A stretch of 64,000 bases of DNA. Origin: Paranoxybacillus sp035645275 (GTDB taxonomy: Bacteria; Bacillota; Bacilli; Bacillales; Anoxybacillaceae). A model generated the notes under the pieces. The model was given only the letters and a program-made list of their open reading frames with translations, searched no databases and was not told the origin of the DNA. The translations under genes and the position numbers were made by a program. The DNA is taken from contig DASQMX010000004.1 of the NCBI GenBank assembly GCA_035645275.1, positions 95,043 to 159,042 on the forward strand, in the 5' to 3' direction. This document shows positions 53,104 through 62,361 of this stretch, one piece after another. Each line of letters begins with the position of its first letter. The stretch's first letter is position 1.

Positions 53104-53511
53104 GTTCAATGTGGATAATTTTTTCCGCTATTTTTATATTATCCACAACATTTATCGACATTTTTTTCACATTTTATTCTTATGTGGATAACAACTTTTC
53201 CACATCTTTGGTTATTGTGGATAATTTTAAAAACTCATTGCAACATGGTAGTTTATCTGTTATTATATTGTTGTTTTTACTTTGGATAATTTTTGTGAAC
53301 AAGTTATTTATCCACAATTTGTGAATAAGTTGTGGACATTGTATTTAACATGTGAATAAAAGTTATCCACATGACGTGGATTTTGTCGAAATACCGTATT
53401 ATTTCCTATATATATGTTTTTCCACATTTGTATTTTTATAATCTTATATTCATTCATCTTATACAGTTATACAAAAGTTAAACAACCTCTTATGTAAAGG
53501 AGGGCCAACGG
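53104..53511. other. oriC: oriC, upstream DnaA-box region and dnaA promoter
   Basis: Six perfect DnaA boxes (TTATCCACA or complement) at 53110, 53139, 53183, 53216, 53308 and 53363, with one-mismatch boxes at 53196, 53281, 53320 and 53351. The area is AT-rich and lies between rpmH and dnaA, as the incC part of bipartite Bacillus origins. A TATAAT at 53437-53442 without a good -35 may serve dnaA, so DnaA would autoregulate. A ribosome site AAAGGAGGG lies before dnaA. An 87-codon plus-strand frame (53061-53324) through the boxes is not a gene. Confidence 0.95.
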
Positions 53512-54861
53512 GTGGAAAATATACATGATTTATGGAATAAGGCGCTTGAAGAAATTGAAAAGAAAATCAGCAAGCCCAGCTTTGAAACATGGTTAAAGTC
53601 AACGAAAGCCCACTCTCTTAAAGGTGATACACTCGTCATCATAGCCCCTAACGAATTTGCAAGAGACTGGCTAGACTCCCGCTATGCCAACTTAATTGCT
53701 GAAACGATTTATGACATTACTGGTGAAGAGCTGAAAATCAAGTTTATTATTCCGCAAAATCAAAACGAAGAAGAGTTGAACATAAAGCCCGCCATCAAAA
53801 AACATCGGAAAACAGAGGAAGAACAAACAGAACTGCCGCAAAGCATGCTGAATCCAAAATATACTTTCGATACGTTTGTCATCGGTTCAGGAAATCGCTT
53901 TGCCCATGCCGCTTCATTAGCAGTAGCGGAAGCGCCTGCTAAAGCATATAATCCTCTTTTCATATATGGCGGTGTAGGATTAGGAAAGACACACTTAATG
54001 CATGCCATTGGTCACTATGTGATTGAACACAACCCATCGGCAAAAGTTGTCTACCTATCTTCTGAAAAATTTACAAACGAGTTCATTAACTCAATTCGCG
54101 ATAACAAAGCGGTCGATTTTCGCAATAAATATAGAAATGTAGACGTTCTATTAATTGACGATATTCAATTTTTAGCGGGAAAAGAACAAACACAAGAGGA
54201 ATTTTTCCATACATTTAATACGCTTCATGAAGAAAGTAAACAAATTGTTATTTCGAGCGACCGACCGCCAAAAGAAATCCCGACACTTGAAGATCGCCTA
54301 CGTTCACGCTTTGAATGGGGTCTTATTACGGACATCACTCCTCCTGATTTGGAAACGCGAATTGCTATCCTGCGTAAAAAAGCCAAAGCGGAAGGATTTG
54401 ATATTCCAAACGAAGTGATGCTTTATATAGCAAACCAAATTGACTCCAATATCCGTGAACTTGAGGGAGCACTTATTCGCGTAGTCGCTTATTCATCATT
54501 AATTAACAAAGAAATTAATGCTGATTTAGCGGCTGAGGCTCTAAAGGACATTATTCCAAGCTCAAAACCTAAAGTCATCACCATTCAGGATATTCAAAGA
54601 GTAGTTGGAGAGCATTTTAATGTAAAGCTAGAAGACTTTAAAGCTAAGAAGAGAACAAAATCGGTAGCTTTTCCGCGTCAAATCGCGATGTATCTTTCCC
54701 GTGAGTTAACTGATTGTTCTTTACCGAAAATTGGTGAGGAGTTTGGCGGACGAGATCATACAACAGTTATTCACGCTCATGAAAAAATTTCTAACCTCTT
54801 ACAAACGGATGTCCAATTACAAAAACATTTAAAAGAAATTCAAGAGAAATTAAAACATTAA
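53512..54861 (+). CDS. dnaA: Replication initiator DnaA
   Basis: A 449-residue initiator. Domain I (1-82), linker, AAA+ domain with Walker A GGVGLGKTHLMHA near 150-162, Walker B LLIDDIQFLAGK near 214-225, and DNA-binding domain IV with the signature GGRDHTTVIHAHEKI near 417-431. The GTG start at 53512 is behind AAAGGAGGG. Confidence 0.98.
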   Translation: MENIHDLWNKALEEIEKKISKPSFETWLKSTKAHSLKGDTLVIIAPNEFARDWLDSRYANLIAETIYDITGEELKIKFIIPQNQNEEELNIKPAIKKHRKTEEEQTELPQSMLNPKYTFDTFVIGSGNRFAHAASLAVAEAPAKAYNPLFIYGGVGLGKTHLMHAIGHYVIEHNPSAKVVYLSSEKFTNEFINSIRDNKAVDFRNKYRNVDVLLIDDIQFLAGKEQTQEEFFHTFNTLHEESKQIVISSDRPPKEIPTLEDRLRSRFEWGLITDITPPDLETRIAILRKKAKAEGFDIPNEVMLYIANQIDSNIRELEGALIRVVAYSSLINKEINADLAAEALKDIIPSSKPKVITIQDIQRVVGEHFNVKLEDFKAKKRTKSVAFPRQIAMYLSRELTDCSLPKIGEEFGGRDHTTVIHAHEKISNLLQTDVQLQKHLKEIQEKLKH

Positions 54862-54887
54862 AAAGTAGACTACTTGAACTTTTTGGG

Positions 54888-55030
54888 ATAATGTGAATAA
54901 CAATAGCTTATTTTTACACAGTTTGTCCACATGTGGATAGACTGTGTTTCCTTTGTTTTTCAGGGTTATCCACATGTCAACAACACCTACGACTACTCTT
55001 ATTATTTTTTTAATAAAAAATATAAAACTA
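54888..55030. other. oriC: oriC, downstream DnaA boxes, DnaA-trio and unwinding element
   Basis: Between dnaA and dnaN: TGTGAATAA (54892), TTGTCCACA (54924), TGTGGATAG (54933), and perfect TTATCCACA (54966-54974). After this box a short GC patch leads to CCTACGACTACTCTTATTAT; its complementary strand reads 3'-GAT GCT GAT GAG AAT AAT, fitting a DnaA-trio tract, then a T/A-rich stretch (55001-55030), the likely unwinding site. Confidence 0.8.
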
Positions 55031-55069
55031 ATTACCATGGAAAAAGACATTACTAGGAGGAACTTGTTG

Positions 55070-56206
55070 ATGAAATTTGTAATTCAGCGTGACTATTTAG
55101 TTCGAAGCGTTCAAGATGTAATGAAAGCCATCTCTTCAAGAACAACCATCCCAATTTTAACAGGTATTAAAATGACAGCAACCGATCAGGGGGTTACGTT
55201 GACTGGAAGCGATTCAGATATTTCTATCGAATCTTTTATTCCATTAGAAGAAGAAGATAAAGTCATAGTAGAAATCTTGGAACCAGGAAGCATTGTTCTA
55301 CCAGCTCGTTTCTTTGGTGAAATTGTAAAAAAGCTCCCAAAAGAGATAGTAGAAATCGAAGTACAAAATCAGTTTTTAACAATCATTCGTTCAGGGAAAG
55401 CAGAATTTAATCTCAATGGATTAGATGCAGAAGAGTATCCACGTCTGCCGCAAATTGAGGAAGAAAATGTATTTAAAATTCCTACAGATTTACTAAAAAC
55501 AATCATTCGCCAAACCGTTTTTGCCGTTTCCACTTCAGAAACTAGACCGATCTTGACAGGTGTAAACTGGAAGGTGGAAAACAATGAACTCATCTGTATT
55601 GCAACAGATAGCCATCGTTTAGCATTGCGGAAAGCGAAAATCGAGACAGAAAGCGAAACATCCTACAATGTGGTAATTCCAGGAAAAAGCTTGAATGAAT
55701 TAAGCAAAATTTTAGATGATACTACAGAATTAGTAGATATTGTTATTACAGAAAATCAAATCCTATTTAAAACAAAACATTTGTTATTTTTCTCAAGACT
55801 TCTTGAAGGGAATTATCCAGAGACGTCTCGTTTAATTCCTACAGATAGCAAAACAGACGTTATAGTAAATGCAAAAGAGTTTTTCCAAGCTATTGATCGT
55901 GCCTCTCTTTTGGCAAGGGAAGGTAGAAATAACGTAGTAAAATTAACGACTTTGCAGGATGGAGTTATTGAGATTTCCTCGAATTCCCCTGAAATTGGAA
56001 AAGTCATCGAGGAAATTCAAAGTGAATCTGTCACGGGAGAAGAATTAAAAATTTCTTTCAGTGCAAAATATATGATGGAGGCCCTTAAAGCGTTAGAGGG
56101 AACAGAAATTAAAATTAGCTTTACTGGAGCAATGCGGCCATTTTTAATTCGCCCGATTAATGATGAATCAATGCTTCAGCTTATTCTCCCTGTAAGAACG
56201 TACTAA
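55070..56206 (+). CDS. dnaN: DNA polymerase III beta sliding clamp
   Basis: A 378-residue beta clamp with three similar domains, start MKFVIQRDYLVRSVQDVMKA, end MLQLILPVRTY. The ATG at 55070 is behind TAGGAGGA (8 bases); an earlier open frame is inside oriC. Confidence 0.98.
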   Translation: MKFVIQRDYLVRSVQDVMKAISSRTTIPILTGIKMTATDQGVTLTGSDSDISIESFIPLEEEDKVIVEILEPGSIVLPARFFGEIVKKLPKEIVEIEVQNQFLTIIRSGKAEFNLNGLDAEEYPRLPQIEEENVFKIPTDLLKTIIRQTVFAVSTSETRPILTGVNWKVENNELICIATDSHRLALRKAKIETESETSYNVVIPGKSLNELSKILDDTTELVDIVITENQILFKTKHLLFFSRLLEGNYPETSRLIPTDSKTDVIVNAKEFFQAIDRASLLAREGRNNVVKLTTLQDGVIEISSNSPEIGKVIEEIQSESVTGEELKISFSAKYMMEALKALEGTEIKISFTGAMRPFLIRPINDESMLQLILPVRTY

Positions 56207-56210
56207 AAAA

Positions 56211-56253
56211 CGAAAGCTGCTAGAAAGACGAGATTCTGGCAGCTTTCTTTTCT
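56211..56253 (+). terminator. dnaN terminator
   Basis: GAAAGCTGC-AGAA / TTCTGGCAGCTTTC hairpin followed by TTTTCT. Confidence 0.87.
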
Positions 56254-56313
56254 ATGGACAAAATTTTTAGTAAAATGAAGTAATGGACAGTTTTTACGAA
56301 AGCGAGCGATTAA

Positions 56314-56532
56314 ATGATGGTTGAGAAAATTAAAATTTCTACAGATACAATTACACTAGGTCAATTATTAAAATTAGCGAACGTAATTGAAACGGGCGGC
56401 ATGGCGAAATGGTTTTTGCAAAACTATGAGGTATATGTAAATGGAGAGCGCGAAAACCGTCGCGGCCGCAAACTAAAGCCTCAAGATGTAGTCGAAATTA
56501 AAGGACACGGTACCTTTATTGTAGTCGCATAG
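56314..56532 (+). CDS. yaaA: S4-domain RNA-binding protein YaaA
   Basis: A 72-residue S4-domain protein (ITLGQLLKLANVIETGGMAK; VYVNGERENRRGRKL). It is found between dnaN and recF in Bacillus. A second ATG one codon later is equally likely as the start. Confidence 0.95.
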   Translation: MMVEKIKISTDTITLGQLLKLANVIETGGMAKWFLQNYEVYVNGERENRRGRKLKPQDVVEIKGHGTFIVVA

Positions 56533-56548
56533 AGTAGGTGAAGTACCT

Positions 56549-57664
56549 TTGTATTTAACGAATTTATGCTTAAAAAATTACCGTAATTATAAAAGCGCCG
56601 AACTTCAGCTTGAAAATAAAGTAAATATCATTTTAGGGGAAAATGCCCAAGGAAAAACGAATGTGATGGAAGCCATTTATGTTTTAGCCATGGCCAAATC
56701 CCATCGCACTTCTAACGATAAAGAGCTTATTCGTTGGGAAGAGGAATATGCTAAAATAGAAGGTAGAGCCATAAAACGAAAGGGCCCATTGTCTTTGGAA
56801 TTAATAATCTCGAAAAAAGGAAAAAAAGCACGGAGCAATCATATTGAACAGCCAAAATTAAGTCAATATGTTGGAAATATAAATGTTGTCATGTTTGCTC
56901 CTGAGGATTTGAATCTTGTCAAAGGAAGTCCTCAAATAAGAAGACGTTTTATCGACATGGAAATTGGACAAGTTTCCCCTGTTTATATGCATGATTTAAG
57001 CCAATATCAAAAAATCTTGCAGCAAAGAAATCATTATTTAAAACTGCTTCAATCAAAGCAGCATAACGATGAAACAATGCTTGAAGTATTAACAGATCAA
57101 CTAATTGAATTAGCTGCTAAGATTACATTAAAACGATACCAGTTTTTAGAACTTCTACAAAAATGGGCTGAACCCATTCACTATGAGATAAGCAGAGGGC
57201 TTGAAACATTGCAGATAAAATATCATCCATCTATTGATGTATCAGAAGACGTGGAATTGTCGAGAATAATAGAAGCATATAACGAGAAGTTTGCTAAAAT
57301 AAAGGATAGAGAAATAGATAGGGGAACAACATTAGTGGGTCCTCATCGTGATGATTTAGCATTTGATGTGAATGGAAAAGATGTACAAACATTCGGCTCG
57401 CAAGGCCAGCAACGAACGACAGCTCTCTCTTTAAAATTAGCGGAAATTGAGCTCATTTGTTCCGAGATTGGCGATTATCCAATTTTGTTGTTGGATGATG
57501 TCTTATCAGAGCTTGACGATTTTCGTCAAACCCATTTGCTTAATGCTATACAAGGAAAAGTACAAACATTTGTAACGACAACGAGTATCGATGGAATAGA
57601 GCATGAGGTAGTTCAAGAAGCGGATATATATAAAGTGGTTTCAGGGCAAATTGCCAAGGTTTAA
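56549..57664 (+). CDS. recF: RecF recombination mediator
   Basis: A 371-residue SMC-like ATPase for gap repair. Walker A GENAQGKTNVMEA near 31-43, signature FGSQGQQRTTALSLKLAE near 282-299 and Walker B LLLDDVLSELD near 313-323. The TTG start at 56549 follows AGTAGGTG. Confidence 0.97.
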   Translation: MYLTNLCLKNYRNYKSAELQLENKVNIILGENAQGKTNVMEAIYVLAMAKSHRTSNDKELIRWEEEYAKIEGRAIKRKGPLSLELIISKKGKKARSNHIEQPKLSQYVGNINVVMFAPEDLNLVKGSPQIRRRFIDMEIGQVSPVYMHDLSQYQKILQQRNHYLKLLQSKQHNDETMLEVLTDQLIELAAKITLKRYQFLELLQKWAEPIHYEISRGLETLQIKYHPSIDVSEDVELSRIIEAYNEKFAKIKDREIDRGTTLVGPHRDDLAFDVNGKDVQTFGSQGQQRTTALSLKLAEIELICSEIGDYPILLLDDVLSELDDFRQTHLLNAIQGKVQTFVTTTSIDGIEHEVVQEADIYKVVSGQIAKV

Positions 57665-57704
57665 TTTTTTACTGTTTTTTACAGGGAAAGCGTAGGTGAT
57701 TAAC

Positions 57705-59627
57705 ATGACAATGGAGCAAAAAGTAGAACATGCATATGATGAAAGCCAAATTCAAGTCCTTGAGGGATTAGAAGCGGTTCGCAAAAGACCGGGAATGTAC
57801 ATTGGCTCAACGGGACCGAAAGGGCTTCATCATTTAGTATGGGAAATAGTCGACAATAGTATTGACGAAGCGCTGGCCGGTTATTGTACGGAAATTAATG
57901 TAACGGTTGAGAAAGATAATAGTATTACTGTTGTTGATAACGGACGTGGTATTCCAGTCGGAATTCATGAAAAAATGGGACGGCCAGCTGTAGAGGTAAT
58001 CATGACCGTTCTCCATGCAGGCGGTAAGTTTGGTGGCGGTGGCTATAAAGTGTCCGGTGGCTTGCATGGTGTTGGTGCCTCAGTCGTGAATGCCTTATCA
58101 ACAGAATTAGAAGTATTTGTATATCGCGAAGGGAAAATCCATTATCAAAAATATCAACGCGGTGTACCGGTTACAGATTTACAAGTAATTGGCGATACCG
58201 ATCGCACAGGAACGAAGGTTCATTTTAAGCCCGATCCAGAAATTTTTACAGAAACAACGGAATATGATTATGACACGCTTGCCAATCGTCTACGGGAGCT
58301 TGCATTCTTAAACCGTGGCATAAAAATTACACTTGAAGATAAGCGTGTGGAAAATCGCAGAAATGAATATTATTACGAAGGCGGAATCAAATCGTATGTA
58401 GAGCATTTAAACCGTACAAGGGAAGTTCTTCATGAAGAGCCGATTTATATTGTCGGAGAGAAAGATGAAATTTATGTTGAAATCGCTCTGCAATATAATG
58501 ACGGCTATACTAGTAATATATATTCCTTTGCTAATAATATTCATACGCATGAGGGCGGTACGCACGAAGCAGGTTTTAAAACAGCATTAACACGCATTAT
58601 CAATGACTACGCACGAAAGCATCATATTATGAAAGACAATGATCCTAATTTGACCGGTGAAGATGTCCGAGAAGGATTGACAGCTATCATTTCTGTTAAA
58701 CATCCGGCTCCTCAGTTTGAAGGGCAAACAAAAACAAAACTCGGGAACAGCGATGCAAGGACAGTTACCGATTCTCTTTTCTCTGAGCATTTTGAAACAT
58801 TTTTACTAGAAAATCCAACAATAGCTCGAAAAATTGTTGAAAAGGGAATGATGGCAGCACGAGCTCGATTGGCAGCGAAGAAAGCGAGAGAGCTCACGAG
58901 AAGAAAAAGTGCTCTTGAAGTATCCAATTTACCGGGGAAGCTAGCGGATTGCTCTTCAAAAGATCCAGCTGTTAGTGAATTATATGTAGTTGAGGGGGAT
59001 TCAGCGGGCGGTTCGGCTAAGCAAGGACGGGATCGCCATTTCCAAGCAATTTTGCCATTGCGCGGTAAAATTATTAACGTTGAGAAAGCGCGGCTAGATA
59101 AAATTTTATCGAACAATGAAGTGAGAGCCATTATTACTGCTTTAGGAACAGGAATTGGTGAAGATTTTGATATTACAAAGGCCCGCTATCATAAAATTAT
59201 CATCATGACCGATGCCGATGTCGATGGAGCCCATATTCGTACGTTATTGCTTACATTCTTTTATCGCTATATGCGGCAACTTATTGAAAAAGGATATGTT
59301 TATATTGCTCAGCCACCTCTTTACAAAATTCAACAAGGCAAACATGTTGAATATGCATACAATGACCGCCAGTTAGAAGCTATTCTTGCCAAATTACCTG
59401 ACAATCCAAAACCTAATATTCAACGTTATAAAGGTCTTGGCGAGATGAATCCAGAACAATTATGGGAAACAACAATGAATCCAGAAACGAGAACATTGCT
59501 TCAAGTAAGTTTGCAAGATGCCATTGAAGCGGATGAAACGTTTGAAATTTTAATGGGAGATAAAGTAGAACCAAGAAGACAATTTATTGAAGAAAATGCA
59601 AAATATGTAAAGAATTTAGATATTTAA
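57705..59627 (+). CDS. gyrB: DNA gyrase subunit B
   Basis: A 640-residue type II topoisomerase subunit. ATPase domain with DNSIDEALAG and GGKFGGGGYKVSGGLHGVG; TOPRIM with EGDSAGGSAKQGRDR and DADVDGAHIR. Start ATG 57705 behind AGGTG. Only 40 bases separate it from recF: no room for remB (yaaB), which B. subtilis has here. Confidence 0.98.
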   Translation: MTMEQKVEHAYDESQIQVLEGLEAVRKRPGMYIGSTGPKGLHHLVWEIVDNSIDEALAGYCTEINVTVEKDNSITVVDNGRGIPVGIHEKMGRPAVEVIMTVLHAGGKFGGGGYKVSGGLHGVGASVVNALSTELEVFVYREGKIHYQKYQRGVPVTDLQVIGDTDRTGTKVHFKPDPEIFTETTEYDYDTLANRLRELAFLNRGIKITLEDKRVENRRNEYYYEGGIKSYVEHLNRTREVLHEEPIYIVGEKDEIYVEIALQYNDGYTSNIYSFANNIHTHEGGTHEAGFKTALTRIINDYARKHHIMKDNDPNLTGEDVREGLTAIISVKHPAPQFEGQTKTKLGNSDARTVTDSLFSEHFETFLLENPTIARKIVEKGMMAARARLAAKKARELTRRKSALEVSNLPGKLADCSSKDPAVSELYVVEGDSAGGSAKQGRDRHFQAILPLRGKIINVEKARLDKILSNNEVRAIITALGTGIGEDFDITKARYHKIIIMTDADVDGAHIRTLLLTFFYRYMRQLIEKGYVYIAQPPLYKIQQGKHVEYAYNDRQLEAILAKLPDNPKPNIQRYKGLGEMNPEQLWETTMNPETRTLLQVSLQDAIEADETFEILMGDKVEPRRQFIEENAKYVKNLDI

Positions 59628-59727
59628 GGATAGATGATGTATCTATCCTTCTTTGTACATTGGAGAGTGTTTACTAATCACCCTCCCCAAATTTTAAAAA
59701 GTGAACTTCTAAGGGAGGTTCGTTTCT

Positions 59728-62199
59728 ATGTCGGAAAATCAAAATTTACGAATTAAAGAAGTCAATATTAGCCAGGAAATGCGTTCGTCGTTCCTTGATT
59801 ATGCGATGAGCGTTATTGTATCGCGTGCTCTTCCGGATGTACGCGACGGTTTAAAGCCGGTACATCGCCGTATTTTATATGCGATGCATGATTTAGGAAT
59901 GACAGCGGATAAGCCATATAAAAAATCTGCTCGTATCGTCGGTGAAGTTATTGGTAAATATCATCCTCATGGGGATGCTGCTGTTTATGATACGATGGTG
60001 CGGATGGCACAAGACTTTAACTATCGCTACATGCTTGTTGATGGACATGGAAACTTCGGTTCTATTGACGGGGATGCTGCAGCAGCGATGCGTTACACCG
60101 AGGCGCGCATGTCCAAAATAGCGATGGAACTTTTGCGCGACATTAATAAAGACACGATTGACTACCAAGATAACTACGACGGTTCGGAAAAAGAACCAGT
60201 CGTGTTGCCTTCAAGGTTTCCTAACTTACTTGTTAATGGTTCGTCGGGTATTGCTGTCGGAATGGCAACAAATATCCCGCCTCATCAGCTTGGCGAAGTA
60301 ATAGATGCTATTTTAGCATTAAGCAAAGACCCTGATATCACCATTGCTGAATTAATGGAAATCATTCCAGGACCAGACTTTCCAACAGGCGGTCAGATTA
60401 TTGGCCGCAGCGGAATCCGTAAAGCATATGAAACAGGGCGCGGCTCCATTACATTACGGGCAAAAGTAGAAATTGAGAAAAATGCAAGCGGAAAAGAAAC
60501 GATTATTGTTCGGGAACTTCCTTATCAAGTGAATAAAGCAAAACTAATCGAAAAAATTGCTGAGCTCGTCCGCGAAAAGAAAATTGAAGGAATCACTGAT
60601 TTGCGCGATGAATCCGACCGCAACGGCATGAGAATTGTGATTGAAGTGAGAAAAGATGCCAATGCCAATGTCATTTTAAATAACTTATACAAACAAACAG
60701 CTTTGCAAACTAGTTTCGGTATTAATATGCTCGCACTAGTAGATGGAGAGCCAAAAGTTTTAAATTTAAAGCAATGCTTAAATTATTATTTAGACCATCA
60801 AAAAGTAGTGATTCGTCGCCGTACAGCCTATGAATTGAAAAAAGCTGAAGCGCGGGCGCATATTTTAGAAGGGTTGCGCATTGCCCTTGATCACTTAGAT
60901 GAAGTAATCAACTTAATTCGCAGCTCACAAACAACGGATATTGCAAGAGAAGGGTTAATGCAGCAATTTTCTTTAACGGAGAGACAAGCCCAAGCGATTT
61001 TAGATATGCGTCTCCAAAGGCTTACAGGTTTGGAACGCGAAAAAATCGAACAAGAGTATAAAGATTTAGTTAAACTAATCAGCGAATTGAAAGCCATCTT
61101 GGCAGATGAGGAGAAAGTTTTACAAATCATTCGCGACGAGCTACTTGAAATTAAAGAAAGATTCAATGATGAGCGTAGAACAGAAATTGTTGTTGGCAGC
61201 GTTGAAGAAATCGATGATGAGGATTTGATTCCGCGCGAAAATATTGTCGTAACATTAACACATAAGGGTTATATTAAACGCTTGCCTGTATCCACATATA
61301 AGAGCCAAAGAAGAGGCGGTAGAGGTATTCAAGGAATGAACACAAGCGAGGACGACTTTGTTGAACATCTATTAATTACCTCTACACATAATACGATTTT
61401 ATTTTTCACAAACAAAGGAAAAGTATACCGAGCAAAAGGTTATGAAATTCCGGAGTTTGGACGTACTGCGAAAGGAATACCGATTGTTAATTTGTTAGAA
61501 ATTGATAAAGACGAATGGATTAATACAATTATCACCATTGATGAGTTCGATGATAATTCGTTCCTTTTCTTTACTACGAAAGAAGGAATTGCAAAACGTT
61601 CTCCATTGTCTTCGTTCTCGAATATTCGTAATAATGGATTAATCGCCATTAGCTTACGTGAGGGAGATGAATTAATCTCTGTTAAACTTACTGATGGCTC
61701 TAAAGATATTATTGTTGGAACGAAAAAAGGTATGTTAATTCGTTTTCCAGAGACAGATGTACGAACAATGGGAAGAAATGCTACAGGTGTAAAAGCCATT
61801 ACGTTGGATGCGGATGATGAAGTCGTTGGTATGGAAATATTAGAGGAAGGCTCAGATGTTTTAATTGTTACAAAAAATGGATATGGAAAACGTACTCCAG
61901 CCTCAGAGTATCGCATTCAAAGCAGAGGCGGAAAAGGATTAAAAACTTGCAATATTACTGAGAAAAATGGAGACGTTGTTGCGGTAAAAACAGTAACTGG
62001 TGAAGAGGATTTAATGTTAATCACTGCAAGCGGAATATTAATCCGCATTGCTGTCAGCGATATTTCTCGTATGGGCAGAAATACACAGGGAGTTAAGCTT
62101 ATCCGTCTATCTGACGATAATGAAAATGAATACGTTGCTACAGTTGCTAAGGTATCGAAAGAGGAAGAAAAAAATAGCGAAGAAATTGAGGAACATTAA
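59728..62199 (+). CDS. gyrA: DNA gyrase subunit A
   Basis: An 823-residue breakage-reunion subunit. Catalytic Tyr near 123 (AAAMRYTEARM), QRDR HPHGDAAVYDTMVRMAQDF near 79-97, and six GyrA C-terminal blades (GRGGRGIQ-like GGRGIQGM). Ala84 stands where B. subtilis has Ser84 (E. coli Ser83). Confidence 0.98.
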   Translation: MSENQNLRIKEVNISQEMRSSFLDYAMSVIVSRALPDVRDGLKPVHRRILYAMHDLGMTADKPYKKSARIVGEVIGKYHPHGDAAVYDTMVRMAQDFNYRYMLVDGHGNFGSIDGDAAAAMRYTEARMSKIAMELLRDINKDTIDYQDNYDGSEKEPVVLPSRFPNLLVNGSSGIAVGMATNIPPHQLGEVIDAILALSKDPDITIAELMEIIPGPDFPTGGQIIGRSGIRKAYETGRGSITLRAKVEIEKNASGKETIIVRELPYQVNKAKLIEKIAELVREKKIEGITDLRDESDRNGMRIVIEVRKDANANVILNNLYKQTALQTSFGINMLALVDGEPKVLNLKQCLNYYLDHQKVVIRRRTAYELKKAEARAHILEGLRIALDHLDEVINLIRSSQTTDIAREGLMQQFSLTERQAQAILDMRLQRLTGLEREKIEQEYKDLVKLISELKAILADEEKVLQIIRDELLEIKERFNDERRTEIVVGSVEEIDDEDLIPRENIVVTLTHKGYIKRLPVSTYKSQRRGGRGIQGMNTSEDDFVEHLLITSTHNTILFFTNKGKVYRAKGYEIPEFGRTAKGIPIVNLLEIDKDEWINTIITIDEFDDNSFLFFTTKEGIAKRSPLSSFSNIRNNGLIAISLREGDELISVKLTDGSKDIIVGTKKGMLIRFPETDVRTMGRNATGVKAITLDADDEVVGMEILEEGSDVLIVTKNGYGKRTPASEYRIQSRGGKGLKTCNITEKNGDVVAVKTVTGEEDLMLITASGILIRIAVSDISRMGRNTQGVKLIRLSDDNENEYVATVAKVSKEEEKNSEEIEEH

Positions 62200-62202
62200 A
62201 AT

Positions 62203-62330
62203 AAAGAGGCTGACCTAAAAGGAAAGTGTCAGACCGCGCACCATAATATATAGGGCATAACATTGGATGAATGGACTATATATTGTGAAATGCATGTAAG
62301 GTCAGACACTGATGGGTCAGCCCCTTTTTA
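62203..62330 (+). repeat. Repeat family C, full-length copy after gyrA
   Basis: AAAGAGGCTGACCTAAAAGG, GTGTCAGACC, ATATATAGGGCATAACATTG, GATGAATGGACTATATATTG, TGAAATGC, GGTCAGACACT, ending GGGTCAGCCCC. Outer arms plus an inner CATAATATATAG / CTATATATTGTG pair. It lies at the end of gyrA. Confidence 0.9.
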
Positions 62331-62361
62331 AATGTTTTGCGATATTGGGGGATGAAGAGAA

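Noticed and set aside
53061..53324. 87-codon frame across oriC
   Set aside because: It is made of DnaA boxes and AT-rich origin DNA.
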